A DNA stretch of 64,000 bases from Paenibacillus marchantiae (GCF_028771845.1 NZ_CP118270.1:5208001-5272000); one strand, 5' to 3'. Shown: positions 45,652-55,433, counted from the stretch's first letter. Numbers and translations: made by a program. The notes: generated by a model from the sequence alone, not told the origin.

Positions 45652-45927
45652 TTAATTTTTTAAGTCCAATGTAAATCCTTCCATTTCTTCTTCCGCTTCA
45701 TGCATCAGGTCCAGCAACTGATCTGCGTACTCTCCAAGAGACTTCCGACTTGCCTCAAAATCAATCCACTGAATGGTAAGTGGCATAGGAAGAAATCCAG
45801 TTAGGCAATCCCATAATGCGTCCAAATTCCGCCCATACGTTTGACCTAACTCAAGACTGGTCTGAAGGACATCATGTAACTCTTCTTTTCCATGAATGTC
45901 CTTTCCATTGATGACTACTGTCTTCAT
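45652..45927 (-). CDS. Barstar-family ribonuclease inhibitor
   Basis: A 91-residue cytosolic protein. 'VVINGKDIHGKEELHDVLQT' and 'YGRNLDALWDCLTGFLP' match barstar, with D36, W39 and D40 at the positions that plug the barnase active site. It blocks the RNase made by the gene 15 bases upstream and protects the producing cell. The start follows AAAGGGTG. Toxin first, inhibitor second is the order here. Confidence 0.93.
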   Translation of the reverse strand: MKTVVINGKDIHGKEELHDVLQTSLELGQTYGRNLDALWDCLTGFLPMPLTIQWIDFEASRKSLGEYADQLLDLMHEAEEEMEGFTLDLKN

Positions 45928-45942
45928 ATGATCACCCTTTCT

Positions 45943-46380
45943 CTATTCGATTTGCTCGAACGTACGATAATGATCGGTTGTTTTATAGATTAATCCATCA
46001 TTGGAGTATAAAATCCGATCACTGCCCCGCGTTCCTCCCGAATAGTTAATATCTGCTTCGTACCAAGTCCTTCCTTTTTTCTTGGGCAACAGCCCTTCTC
46101 GATTTTGAAATACGTCACCGCCAATGCTTTTGCCTGGAGCCACTTTTTCCAAATTACCTTTGCTAGGCTCCCATCCTAATTCTCTAGCTTCTTTCTTGGT
46201 TATATAATTTTCCGGGAGTTCATTATGCTCCGAAATATACTTGGCTACTTCATCAAATGGCGTTAGAGTTGCATTCTCTTGAGATGAGCCATTTAATGAA
46301 ACCGTTTCGAGTGAGCAGCCTGTAAACAGGATGGTCGCCAGAATAAAAAGTAAACCACCTAACCACTTTTTTACAACCAT
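45943..46380 (-). CDS. Barnase-type ribonuclease with a lipoprotein signal
   Basis: A 145-residue guanyl-preferring RNase. The catalytic set is complete: E108 in 'WYEADINY', R118 and R122 in 'GTRGSDRILY', H137 in 'TTDHYRTF'; their spacing equals that of E73, R83, R87 and H102 of barnase. Upstream 'NYITKKEARELGWEPSKGNL' and 'PGKSIGGDVFQNREG' are near-identical to the family. Unlike classical barnase, the signal peptide ends 'ILFTGC', a lipobox with C22, so the enzyme may stay membrane-anchored. The start follows AAGGAG. Paired with barstar. Confidence 0.93.
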   Translation of the reverse strand: MVVKKWLGGLLFILATILFTGCSLETVSLNGSSQENATLTPFDEVAKYISEHNELPENYITKKEARELGWEPSKGNLEKVAPGKSIGGDVFQNREGLLPKKKGRTWYEADINYSGGTRGSDRILYSNDGLIYKTTDHYRTFEQIE

Positions 46381-46487
46381 TGATTTTGATCTCCTTCTGA
46401 AAAATTAGCATCCTCCCTATCATAACATGTTCCTTTCGTATACTCCTCTTTATATTCGTTTCTCGCGGCTTTCAGCCATCCCAACAG

Positions 46488-46523
46488 AAAAAGGCTGGAG
46501 TAGGGATATCCCCGCTCCAACCT
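46488..46523 (-). terminator. Terminator of the GH26 mannanase gene
   Basis: AGGCTGGAG (46492-46500) pairs with CTCCAACCT (46515-46523) with one mismatch, extended by GGG/CCC inside; the minus strand then has T5. It lies 18 bases past the stop. Confidence 0.7.
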
Positions 46524-46540
46524 TTATTATGCTTGCCTGC

Positions 46541-49126
46541 TTACGGCTCAATTCCCCAAACCAGTTGACCGTTGATATAGCCGGTAACCTGTTCATGGTT
46601 TGCGAACTGAGTACTCGATGCCTTAAACGAGTAATCGTTAGCCTGGTTGTAATTGGACCAGTTATTTTTGGAGAAACGTGCTTGAATTTCTGCGCTTTGT
46701 CCGGCATTAAGCGTTCCGGCAGAACTCGTAAAACCAACTTCCAAAACATAATCCGCTCCGGCAACTGGCGTTGCCAATTTAACGAATTTGCTGGTTACAT
46801 TTGCACTTCCGATACTGGCCCAGTCAGACCAAAAACTCTGTGCTTCTTCCCCGTCGATCGTATAGTAATACCGGAGCTTTACATCACTTAACTGAATCGC
46901 CGAATTACCGGTATTGACCACTTTGAATTTAGGTGAGATTCCGTTGGTGGACGCGCTTGTATTACCGTTAAAGGCTTGGATCGTCAAATTCCCAGAGGGT
47001 ACAGAAATACTGCTATCCACTACGTTTACTGTAAGAACAGCGTTATTTCCTCCGTTAAAATGAAACGTTATCGTATTTTGGCTTAGCGGCAGCGTGGAAA
47101 GGTAGGATTTGCGCAGAACGATGGCATTGCTTAATGCCGTATAATCCTGGCCCGATACAAGCGTATAATTCCCATTCGTTATGCTTGTAAGCTGTCTTCC
47201 GTTTAAGGTAAGAGTCAAGGAAACATCCTGTGCTAGATTCGCTGCTTTATCAAATGTTGCATTCACGGGCGAAATTACAGCGCTTGTGCTTGGTGTTGAA
47301 TCAACAATTTTAACTTTTAATACAGGATCTTGCCCTTGATTAAAATCAAAAACGATGGAATGTTCGCCAACCGGCAGTCCGGCTAAGAATTCTTTTTTCA
47401 GCAGTAACGTACTTCCGCTTAACGTATAATCCTGATTAGCAGTCAATGCAGAGGTACCTATCCGTAGACCGGTTAACGTATTACCGTTAAAGTTCACGGT
47501 TATGGCCTTGTCGCTTGGATTGGGCGTATGTTTGTCAAATTCAACGGTTGTAGGTGTGAGGGACGCGTTTGATGTTGGATTGTTAACCTTCAAATTAGGC
47601 AGTTCATTCAGCGTAATGACATAATCGCTTTGATAAAGCGTTTTCAGAGTTGCCGGATAATTAAAGGCTGAACTCATGAGATGCTCGCCGTACCATGGGC
47701 AGAAGTAGAGCCATCCTGATTTTTCCTCTGTCAGATTTTGTACACTTGGGACGGTATCATTCTCCGTCATGGCCACCATTTTCTTGCCGCCCGTTAAATC
47801 AACCAGTTGATAGAAGATCGAGGTAATGGCATCCTCATTCGGTACGCCGGACAACCCGTCAGTGCGGTTGTAGATCGTATTGTATTTATCATAGCCGACA
47901 ATATCTACCCGATCGTCACCAGGGTACCATGCAGGAGAAGTGTTATATACGTAGCTGTTGTAAGTCCAAATCAAGTTGTGCAAACCGTAGGTCTCTGTAA
48001 GTTCAGTGTAGAGCATATCCCACAGTTGTTTGTACACATCTGCACCTGCGGAAGCCCACCAGAACCATGCGCCTTCTCCATTTAACCCACCGTTGCCCTC
48101 CGCCTCATGATAAGGACGGAAAAGAACGGGCACATTGTTATCTTGCAGAATCAACAGTTGTTCCGCCAGATCATCAATCGTACTCATTACGTATTGATAT
48201 TCTTTCGTACCAGGAATTACGGCGTTGGCTGTATTAAAATTGGTTTCTGTTGGTTTATAAGTAGCCTCTTTCCAATCCACATGGTCACCAAGCTGGTAGG
48301 TCGTGAAATTTCGGGGTACATTAATATGCCAGGAAGCTGTCGCAATTCCATCCCGGTTATTCACCCAATCGATCATTCGATCGGTTGTGCCGTCTTCCCA
48401 TCCGTAGAGCGGATTATAGTTCATAAAATCAAATCCGCGGATAGCCGGATACTTTCCGGTTAAATTATGAATCCAATCAAACTCCAACTCCGTATTGCCA
48501 TCGTTTCCACCACCGTATATCTCCTGTTGACCTGAGATAATATGATTGCCATAAACCTCCGTTAAATAATTCATCAGAAGTTGTGTTTCCGGTGTGGCTT
48601 GAGAATCAGTAAGGACAGGCTGAACATCCAGGGGATCAAGATTGGCATAGTCCACAGTGAAGGTGTCGAAATAAGCGAAGCCCCAACCAGCCTTCAGTTG
48701 AATCGTGTTGCTTCCCTGATTCAGCTTCTGATAACCAAAATTGAAATCAGACCATGTTGTTGTGTATGGCAGCATATATGAGCCCTTGGTAACACCATTA
48801 ACGGATAGATATTGAAGTCGGCCGTCGGCACTAAGCTCCTGCATGTATCGGGTAGAAATTGCATACATGCCTGTTTCGGGGACAGTCACAGTGAAGGTTA
48901 TCGTGCCGGAATTCTGCATCCAGACAAATCCACTTCCAGAAAATCCGGGCTTGGGTTGTCCGTAAATTTCTGTCGTCACTTGAAGATCGGAGGAAAGTAA
49001 AGCGTTTTCGCTTTCGATCGTAAAAAGTGGGGAATCTGCATGAACGGGTACTGTCATCAATCCAAGAAGCAGAGTCAATGCCAGCATTAATACGCCTGTC
49101 TTTTTGAGCAAAATCATCATCATCAT
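46541..49126 (-). CDS. Secreted modular beta-mannanase, GH26 with CBM35, two X2 and CBM3 modules
   Basis: An 861-residue secreted enzyme. Signal peptide to 'VPVHA' (about residue 32); CBM35-like module to about 165; GH26 barrel about 175-500 with acid/base E341 in 'FRPYHEAEG' and nucleophile E455 in 'AMTENDTVP'; two CBM_X2 modules (both with 'FDK', 'LNG/FNG' and 'L..LP.....I.F.FN.G' patterns) about 525-700; and a C-terminal family-3 cellulose-binding module ending 'YINGQLVWGIEP'. It cuts internal beta-1,4 bonds of mannan, with the CBM3 targeting cellulose. Four ATGs in a row (49126-49115) leave the exact start open; GGAAGGAAG lies directly upstream. Confidence 0.9.
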   Translation of the reverse strand: MMMMILLKKTGVLMLALTLLLGLMTVPVHADSPLFTIESENALLSSDLQVTTEIYGQPKPGFSGSGFVWMQNSGTITFTVTVPETGMYAISTRYMQELSADGRLQYLSVNGVTKGSYMLPYTTTWSDFNFGYQKLNQGSNTIQLKAGWGFAYFDTFTVDYANLDPLDVQPVLTDSQATPETQLLMNYLTEVYGNHIISGQQEIYGGGNDGNTELEFDWIHNLTGKYPAIRGFDFMNYNPLYGWEDGTTDRMIDWVNNRDGIATASWHINVPRNFTTYQLGDHVDWKEATYKPTETNFNTANAVIPGTKEYQYVMSTIDDLAEQLLILQDNNVPVLFRPYHEAEGNGGLNGEGAWFWWASAGADVYKQLWDMLYTELTETYGLHNLIWTYNSYVYNTSPAWYPGDDRVDIVGYDKYNTIYNRTDGLSGVPNEDAITSIFYQLVDLTGGKKMVAMTENDTVPSVQNLTEEKSGWLYFCPWYGEHLMSSAFNYPATLKTLYQSDYVITLNELPNLKVNNPTSNASLTPTTVEFDKHTPNPSDKAITVNFNGNTLTGLRIGTSALTANQDYTLSGSTLLLKKEFLAGLPVGEHSIVFDFNQGQDPVLKVKIVDSTPSTSAVISPVNATFDKAANLAQDVSLTLTLNGRQLTSITNGNYTLVSGQDYTALSNAIVLRKSYLSTLPLSQNTITFHFNGGNNAVLTVNVVDSSISVPSGNLTIQAFNGNTSASTNGISPKFKVVNTGNSAIQLSDVKLRYYYTIDGEEAQSFWSDWASIGSANVTSKFVKLATPVAGADYVLEVGFTSSAGTLNAGQSAEIQARFSKNNWSNYNQANDYSFKASSTQFANHEQVTGYINGQLVWGIEP

Positions 49127-49176
49127 CTTCCTTCCCTTTTTAAAATATGATAAAGAATGATCCCTCTGTTTACTCA

Positions 49177-49191
49177 TGATGGCGCTTTCAT
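49177..49191. promoter_or_regulatory. cre box (CcpA operator), 14/15 match
   Basis: On the minus strand ATGAAAGCGCCATCA matches WTGNAANCGNWNNCW at all but one position. It lies about 50 bases upstream of the mannanase start. Confidence 0.5.
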
Positions 49192-49234
49192 TGTAAACAT
49201 AGCATATGTATCAAGTTTTGCAAATATATGGACG

Positions 49235-49257
49235 AAAAAAAGCCGCAATTTGCGGCT
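49235..49257 (-). terminator. Terminator of the SDR gene
   Basis: Perfect 7-base stem AGCCGCA/TGCGGCT (49241-49247, 49251-49257) with a T7 run on the minus strand, 43 bases past the stop. Confidence 0.75.
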
Positions 49258-49299
49258 TTCAATATGTTCATCCATTCATTTTCGGAAAATTTAATCCTC

Positions 49300-50037
49300 T
49301 TATTGGGCGGTGTATCCACCATCCACGATTAGACTATTTCCTGTCATATAGGATGAATCGTCGCTAGCTAGGAACAGTACGGCTTTGGCCATTTCATCTG
49401 CTTGACCAAGCCGCTTCATTGGTGTTGCCGAAGAAAGAGCCTGTTTGCTCTCTTCTGGAATAATCGGTGTATCGATGAAGCCTGGGCAAAGTGCGTTCAC
49501 CCGAATATTTTTCTCAGCATACTCCAGCGCGAGTGAACGAGTCAGATTCACAACGCCACCTTTTGCTGCATTGTAGGCTGCAGAACCAGGTGAACCAACC
49601 CATCCGTACATGGAAGCCGTGTTGACGATAGTCCCTCCGCCAATTTTGAGCATTTCTCGGATTGCTTCACGCGCGACCAAGAATACGCCGTCCAGATCTA
49701 CATTCACCGTATTGCGCCATTCAGCATATTCAAGCTCATGCGAAGGATGAACACGCCCGATTCCTGCATTGTTAAATACGATATCCACTTTACCGAAAAC
49801 CTCTACGGTTTTTTTGAAAATCTCAGCAACCTCTTGCTCACTCGTGATGTTCGCTTTAATAAACAGAGCGTCAGCTTTAAGCGCTTTCAGTTCTTGCTCA
49901 AACGCCTTACCTTTTTCTTCATTCAGGTCCACCAAGACCACTTTGGCTCCTTCTGAAACGAATAAGCGTGCTGTCGCTGCGCCGATTCCGGATGCCCCTC
50001 CCGTAATAATTGCCACTTTGTCTTGAAGTTTGCCCAT
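49300..50037 (-). CDS. Short-chain dehydrogenase/reductase (SDR)
   Basis: A 245-residue classical SDR. The NAD(P) motif is 'IITGGASGIGAATAR', followed by 'NNAGIG', the catalytic serine in 'IVNTASMYGW' and the Y-x-x-x-K pair in 'SAAYNAAKGG'. The acidic 'VLVDLNE' after strand 2 suggests NAD(H) preference. The start at 50037 has TGGAGG eight bases upstream; the longer in-frame ATG (50082) has none. It is divergent from a TetR gene that probably represses it. The substrate is unknown. Confidence 0.9.
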   Translation of the reverse strand: MGKLQDKVAIITGGASGIGAATARLFVSEGAKVVLVDLNEEKGKAFEQELKALKADALFIKANITSEQEVAEIFKKTVEVFGKVDIVFNNAGIGRVHPSHELEYAEWRNTVNVDLDGVFLVAREAIREMLKIGGGTIVNTASMYGWVGSPGSAAYNAAKGGVVNLTRSLALEYAEKNIRVNALCPGFIDTPIIPEESKQALSSATPMKRLGQADEMAKAVLFLASDDSSYMTGNSLIVDGGYTAQ

Positions 50038-50213
50038 GATTAAATCCTCCAGTATACTATTTTGAATAGCACCTATTTGCATATGTGCTATATGACGTTT
50101 ACAAACATAATTGTATGCTTAAAATTGTAACAATCCAATCATTAAGATACGATGATATGTCTACTACATAGACACTTGGTAAAACAATGTCTATTTTTAT
50201 AGGAGTTTTATGT

Positions 50214-50819
50214 ATGAATGATGAACAAATTATGAAATCTCAACAGCGCAATCGAACAGAAGAGCATCTTAAAAGCGCTCTGATCCAACTCATTAAGAAA
50301 AAAGGCTATCATGCCATCTCTGTCAAAGACATCGTTGATCAGGCAGGTTATAATCGCAGTACTTTTTACTTACACTACCAAGATAAATTCGTGCTCGCCG
50401 AAGAATTGTTGAATACGAAGCTCGAAGGTTTGAGACTCGCCGTAGGCAAGCCATATTCGCATGGCCAAAAGGTCTACACCAACAAGCTTAATTTTGAATC
50501 TTTTCAAATCATCGATTATATCTATGAAAACCGAGACTTCTTCGAATTGATTCGATATGATGATACGTTACCTGGTCTGCATACAGGTTTTCCTCAGACT
50601 ATCCTGAAAATCTATGAGGAGCAGTTTATCTTCGAGACGATCAACGATTCCCCCGTTAACATGGAGTATTTTAAGTACTATACGGCTTACGGTTTTTTTG
50701 GAATATTGAACAATTGGATATTAAGCGATTTTCGTGAATCACGTGATATGTTTATCAAGAACGTAATCGAACTATCAAAAACACATATTCATTCTTTTCA
50801 TTATGTGGGGGACAATTAG
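50214..50819 (+). CDS. TetR/AcrR-family regulator
   Basis: A 201-residue protein. The N-terminal helix-turn-helix reads 'ALIQLIKKKGYHAISVKDIV' and 'DQAGYNRSTFYLHYQDKFVL'; the C-terminal ligand domain is helical and not conserved. The start at 50214 has AGGAG eight bases upstream, unlike an in-frame ATG at 50187. Divergent from the SDR gene with 176 bases between, so it likely controls that gene and itself. Confidence 0.87.
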   Translation: MNDEQIMKSQQRNRTEEHLKSALIQLIKKKGYHAISVKDIVDQAGYNRSTFYLHYQDKFVLAEELLNTKLEGLRLAVGKPYSHGQKVYTNKLNFESFQIIDYIYENRDFFELIRYDDTLPGLHTGFPQTILKIYEEQFIFETINDSPVNMEYFKYYTAYGFFGILNNWILSDFRESRDMFIKNVIELSKTHIHSFHYVGDN

Positions 50820-50834
50820 TTAAATTGCATTTAG

Positions 50835-50878
50835 AGACAAAGAAGAGGAATCGTATCCTCCACTCTTTGTCTTTTTTT
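50835..50878 (+). terminator. Terminator of the TetR gene
   Basis: AGACAAAG (50835-50842) pairs with CTTTGTCT (50865-50872), strengthened by GAGGA/TCCTC inside, and is followed by TTTTT on the plus strand. From here to 51097 no gene is visible. Confidence 0.75.
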
Positions 50879-51097
50879 GTCTTTCCCCCTCTTTTTCTTA
50901 TGGAATTTATTGAATGATTATTTCTCAATCTGCTTATCTATAAATTTGCCTCTTGAGTAAATTTGCACAATGAGCAAATTAAAGTTATGATAATTTCGAG
51001 TAAATACTAAGGAGTTGAGTGAATACCAAATGAAAACAATCTACTATCGAGAGAGTTATTTTCTCCAGAAGCATGCATGTGGAGGTGTACGCATCTG

Positions 51098-51718
51098 ATG
51101 GCCAAGCAAACCCTGCGACATTTAAAAAAAGAAGCTACTGAAAAAGCGCTAGCGACTACAGCATTTGAACTAGCACTTGAACATGGGTTGGACGGTTTTG
51201 TTGTCGAAGATATCGTGCAAAAAGCCGGTTATTCCAGAAGAACTTTCGCAAACTATTTCACATGCAAGGAAGAAGCAGTAGCCATTGGAGCTACTTCAGT
51301 TAATAACACAACTGAGTTTGAGAATTTGATCACCAAAATTCCACCAAATGCCTCTTTGCTTGACATTTTGTATCAACTAATCCAGATGCAGCTTACAGCA
51401 GACCTTATAGGAAGATTGCGTGAACTTCTGTTACTTTCCCAAAAATATCCTGTTCTCGAACCGCATTTCCTTGGAGTAGTACACCAAATGCAGACGACTG
51501 CTCAAGAGACATTATTAGACTTATCAAACGGGAATGATGACGAGGTATATACTTATCTACTTATTAACGCGGCCTACGGAACCATTCTTCCATTAATTGA
51601 CGGAAGACTTAATGTGCTGTTACCAGGACAAAACATAAGTGACCACCAAAGAACTGGGGCTGTATCGTTCGATGAGTTTTTAGAAAACATGTTTGGTCAC
51701 TTGCGCAAAGGATTCTAA
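51098..51718 (+). CDS. TetR/AcrR-family regulator of the MMPL transporter
   Basis: A 206-residue protein with the TetR DNA-binding pattern ('FELALEHGLDGFVVEDIVQK', 'AGYSRRTFANYFTCKEEA') and a variable ligand domain. The start at 51098 has GGAGGTG ten bases upstream; an earlier in-frame ATG overlaps that site. It precedes an MMPL transporter by 47 bases on the same strand, the usual layout for a self-regulated export operon. Confidence 0.87.
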   Translation: MAKQTLRHLKKEATEKALATTAFELALEHGLDGFVVEDIVQKAGYSRRTFANYFTCKEEAVAIGATSVNNTTEFENLITKIPPNASLLDILYQLIQMQLTADLIGRLRELLLLSQKYPVLEPHFLGVVHQMQTTAQETLLDLSNGNDDEVYTYLLINAAYGTILPLIDGRLNVLLPGQNISDHQRTGAVSFDEFLENMFGHLRKGF

Positions 51719-51765
51719 TACAGTAGCAATCCATATTCACCATAGAGGGAGTGTAAAACAAAGAT

Positions 51766-54066
51766 ATGTCTACATTATTATATAGAGTGGGGAAAACCGC
51801 TTTTCGCAAACCGGGGTACTTTATACTCGGATGGATTTTAATTTTAGGAATTGTCGTCTCGATGATCAGTGTGAATGGTGTGCATATCAGTTCTGAAATG
51901 AAGATTGAAGGCACAGAATCTCAAAAAGTTCTGGACCAGTTAGCCAAAGAATTACCTGCGGCCTCAGGCGGTCAAGGGAGTGTTGTGTTTGAAGCACCTC
52001 CAAACGAGCGTCTAGATACGCCAGAACGATTGGCAGCAATCACAAAGGGTGTTAATGATGTTTACGGGATAAAAGATGTGATTAACCCTGCAGATTATGC
52101 TGCTGAAGCCAGCGGCTCAACTGCTGAGATGGCTCAGGCTTCTAATACAGAGCAGTCTGCAACAGTGGCTACTCCCTCCTATGGTCCTCTGATGGTGGAT
52201 GGTGTTCCTGTGCCGGGTGTTCTTCTCTCTCCCGACGGCAGAATCGCTTTGTTCCAATTTCAGTTTACCATTGAGCAGTCTGCTATCACGCAGGATGTTT
52301 TTGACTCCGTAATAGATTCCGTCATGACTGTTGAGAAAGGAACCAATATTACTGTCCTCCCAGGCGAAACACTAAAAACCGTATCCATCGGTGTAGGATC
52401 CGCCGAAATCGTTGGACTTGTTATTGCCGCGGTTGTTTTGCTGGCCACACTTGGGTCCGTTGTAGCGGCAGGACTGCCTCTTGTAACTGCACTTCTTGGT
52501 GTCGGCATCGGAGTGGGCGGAGCATTCTCCATTTCCAAATTCATTGAAATGCCTAGTGTCACTTCGGTTTTGGCTCTTATGGTTGGACTAGCAGTTGGAA
52601 TCGATTACGCTCTATTCATTGTAAATCGTCAACGCCGGATGATTATCGATCAACGTTTGAGTGCACAAGAAGCTGCTGCCAGAGCAATTGGTACATCGGG
52701 CAGTGCTGTATTTTTTGCAGGTTTGACGGTTATCGTAGCTCTATGCGGTATGCTAGTAATCGGTCTTACGTTCTTATCGACAATGGCGTTGGTAGCTGCT
52801 GCAACCGTGCTCATCAACGTATTCGTTGCCTTAACCCTTTTACCGGCGCTGCTCGGGTTGGTGGGTGAGCGTATCTGTTCGCCTAAAGCTCGTGAGAAAA
52901 GCGCAAAATCTAACAAAGCGGCTGGTCGTGGCGTAGCTGACAGATGGGTTAAATTCGTTATCAAGTATCGTTGGGCCACAATTGTCGCCATCATCGTACT
53001 TCTTGGTGTCGCATCAATTCCGATTACAAAAATGGAGATGGGCATTCCTGGAGCTGCTTCAGCGAATCTGGACACGGCTGCAAGACAAAGTTATGAAGCA
53101 ATTTCTGAAGGCTTTGGAGAAGGCTTTAACGGACCACTTATTCTGGTCGCTGAGCCCAAGGATTCTTCAACGCAGGTCTCTCCAGAACTCGTAGGTAATC
53201 TTGTGAAAGAGCTTCAAAGTCAAAAGAATGTTGCGCAGGTTTCACCTTTAGGCATGACTGAGGATATGGCTATTTTTAGTCTGATTCCTGAAACTGGCCC
53301 TAATGATAAAACCACCAAAAACCTGGTAAATGATTTACGTTCTTCTGAGTCGAGTATTGCACAGACGTATGACGTTAAACTTGGAGTTACCGGATTCACT
53401 GCCGTAAATATCGATATGTCGACTAAGCTGGCAGAGGTATTCCCTGTATATGTAGGAATTATTATTCTGTTGTCCCTTATCATTCTACTCTTGGTATTTC
53501 GTTCAATCATCGTGCCAATCAAAGCAACCATCGGCTTTCTTCTTAGTATTCTTGCTACGTTCGGAATCACGACAGCTGTGTTTCAGTGGGGCTGGCTCCA
53601 CTCTCTCTTCGGCTTCGATACAGGTGGTCCGCTGCTAAGCTTTATGCCGATCATTGTTACGGGTATCCTTTATGGACTCGCAATGGATTATCAGGTTTTC
53701 CTTGTCAGCTCCATGCGGGAATCGTATGTTCATGGTCATCGGGGGACTGAATCCGTCGTTCACGGGTACAAACAAGTGAGTCGTGTCGTAGTTGGAGCCG
53801 CTGTAATTATGGTTTCTGTTTTTGCAGGGTTTATTTTCACGGATGATGTCATGATCAAACAAATTGGATTTACGTTAGCTGTAGGAATCTTGATCGATGC
53901 CTTCATTATTCGAATGGGATTGGTCCCGGCCATCATGGCTATTTTCGGGAATAAAGCGTGGGCGCTTCCGAAATGGCTGGACCGTATTCTGCCAAACCTT
54001 GATGTCGAAGGCGAGAAACTGATTGCTTCACTCAATGCTAAAGATAACGAACATCACAAGTCTTGA
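51766..54066 (+). CDS. MMPL/RND-family membrane transporter
   Basis: A 766-residue protein with about twelve membrane segments in two similar halves, each with a large extracellular loop after the first helix. 'ALMVGLAVGIDYALFIVNRQ' near residue 275 and 'GILYGLAMDYQVFLVSSMRE' near residue 640 are the paired proton-relay motifs (GxxxDY) of the MmpL family. Such pumps export lipids or drugs using the proton gradient. With the TetR gene upstream, drug or lipid efflux is likely; the substrate is unknown. Confidence 0.9.
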   Translation: MSTLLYRVGKTAFRKPGYFILGWILILGIVVSMISVNGVHISSEMKIEGTESQKVLDQLAKELPAASGGQGSVVFEAPPNERLDTPERLAAITKGVNDVYGIKDVINPADYAAEASGSTAEMAQASNTEQSATVATPSYGPLMVDGVPVPGVLLSPDGRIALFQFQFTIEQSAITQDVFDSVIDSVMTVEKGTNITVLPGETLKTVSIGVGSAEIVGLVIAAVVLLATLGSVVAAGLPLVTALLGVGIGVGGAFSISKFIEMPSVTSVLALMVGLAVGIDYALFIVNRQRRMIIDQRLSAQEAAARAIGTSGSAVFFAGLTVIVALCGMLVIGLTFLSTMALVAAATVLINVFVALTLLPALLGLVGERICSPKAREKSAKSNKAAGRGVADRWVKFVIKYRWATIVAIIVLLGVASIPITKMEMGIPGAASANLDTAARQSYEAISEGFGEGFNGPLILVAEPKDSSTQVSPELVGNLVKELQSQKNVAQVSPLGMTEDMAIFSLIPETGPNDKTTKNLVNDLRSSESSIAQTYDVKLGVTGFTAVNIDMSTKLAEVFPVYVGIIILLSLIILLLVFRSIIVPIKATIGFLLSILATFGITTAVFQWGWLHSLFGFDTGGPLLSFMPIIVTGILYGLAMDYQVFLVSSMRESYVHGHRGTESVVHGYKQVSRVVVGAAVIMVSVFAGFIFTDDVMIKQIGFTLAVGILIDAFIIRMGLVPAIMAIFGNKAWALPKWLDRILPNLDVEGEKLIASLNAKDNEHHKS

Positions 54067-54105
54067 TGCGGCAAATTATTTAGATTTGAATTCCTTTGGA
54101 TGAAA

Positions 54106-54152
54106 AATAAGAAACAGCGACCACGTTCTGGTTACTGTTTCTTATTTTTTTT
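54106..54152. terminator. Bidirectional terminator between the MMPL and fucosidase genes
   Basis: Perfect 12-base arms AATAAGAAACAG (54106-54117) and CTGTTTCTTATT (54135-54146), then TTTTTT on the plus strand and an A-rich left flank that gives T-rich RNA on the minus strand. Confidence 0.8.
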
Positions 54153-54161
54153 CATATTAAT

Positions 54162-55433
54162 TTAGCTTAATGGATCTGGAGTTCCGCCACCAACATGATG
54201 GAAGCTTAGTTCCTGAAGTACTGCCTCTTGGTCACTTTCGGTGATTTCAACAATAACACCCCGAATTTTGATCGCAGGGATACGAATAATTGCCTTATGA
54301 CCTATATGCTGCCCTTCATAAATGGTCACAGGTCGTCTTGACTTTTGAGTAATGATGTCAATCTTGAAGCTTCGTATATTTTCACCAGATGTAAGATCCT
54401 CTTGGATGATAACGTGGTCGATTAACTGGGGCACCTCTGTCTCGTAAACCCACGATTTTTCAGATCTTCTGCATTGCTCAATTGTTGCAAATGGACGTTC
54501 GAAACGGCGAATTTCCGAACCGAATTCCAACAGTCTCTCTACATCTTTCTCCGGAAGCAGACCGTTGCGATTCGGTCCAATATTCAGGAGCAGGTTTGCA
54601 CCCCGGCCAACGGAATGATAATAAATGCCCATAAGTTCTTCCGTACTTTTCAGGGTAAGTTCATTGCTATCGCTATAAAACCAATCTCCCCTTATTTGGA
54701 CGTCACATTCCGCTGGCAGCCATAGGTGTTCAAGCAATTGCTCTTTCTTTTCCGTCATAATTGAAAACTCCGTTGAGTCAACTTCATTCCAGCATGGAAT
54801 AGGTGCAATACCATCCTCATTCCCAACCCACCGAAAGTCGGGGTCACCCATATTAAAAATTAAAATATGAGGCTGCAAGCGGCGAATTTCATCAATAATA
54901 CGTTTCCAATCATATGAATGTGCCTCAGAGCCACAACCGTCAAACCACAGAATATCGATGTCGCCATATTGCGTGAGCAACTCTGTGATTTGATTGACGA
55001 AATAATCGTCGTAGGCCTTCGCATCTTGGGTGTAAAAGTCAGCTGAACCATCATACGGTGAATAGTACAAGCCTGGTTTCATATCATATTTTCGGCAAGC
55101 ATCAACAAATTCGCGTATGACATCCCCTTGCCCACCCTTCCACTGAGAAGCCGCCACACTAAATCGACTGTAGTCGGAAGGCCAATTGGAAAAGCCGTCA
55201 TGGTGCTTCGCAGTTAACACAGCATAGTTCATTCCGGCTTCTTTGGCCGACCGGATCCACTGCTCACAGTCTAAGTCAACAGGATTGAAAGCAGCCGGAT
55301 CCATCTGCCTTTCATCGAAATCGACATATCCTTCATAAAAGGTGCGAAGTCCGAAATGAAGAAACAATCCAAATTCCCATTTTTGAAAAGCAAGTTGTTT
55401 GGCTGATGGCGTTAATTTTTGAACAAAATTCAT
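54162..55433 (-). CDS. Alpha-L-fucosidase, GH29
   Basis: A 423-residue cytosolic enzyme. 'WEFGLFLHFGLRTFYEG', 'AVLTAKHHDGFSNWPS' and the nucleophile D165 in 'DILWFDGCGSE' are GH29 hallmarks; the C-terminal part is the usual beta-sandwich. It would release terminal fucose. Last gene of the operon that starts with two permeases at 61 kb. The start follows AAAGGTGTG. No fucose isomerase or kinase gene is present in the window. Confidence 0.88.
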   Translation of the reverse strand: MNFVQKLTPSAKQLAFQKWEFGLFLHFGLRTFYEGYVDFDERQMDPAAFNPVDLDCEQWIRSAKEAGMNYAVLTAKHHDGFSNWPSDYSRFSVAASQWKGGQGDVIREFVDACRKYDMKPGLYYSPYDGSADFYTQDAKAYDDYFVNQITELLTQYGDIDILWFDGCGSEAHSYDWKRIIDEIRRLQPHILIFNMGDPDFRWVGNEDGIAPIPCWNEVDSTEFSIMTEKKEQLLEHLWLPAECDVQIRGDWFYSDSNELTLKSTEELMGIYYHSVGRGANLLLNIGPNRNGLLPEKDVERLLEFGSEIRRFERPFATIEQCRRSEKSWVYETEVPQLIDHVIIQEDLTSGENIRSFKIDIITQKSRRPVTIYEGQHIGHKAIIRIPAIKIRGVIVEITESDQEAVLQELSFHHVGGGTPDPLS

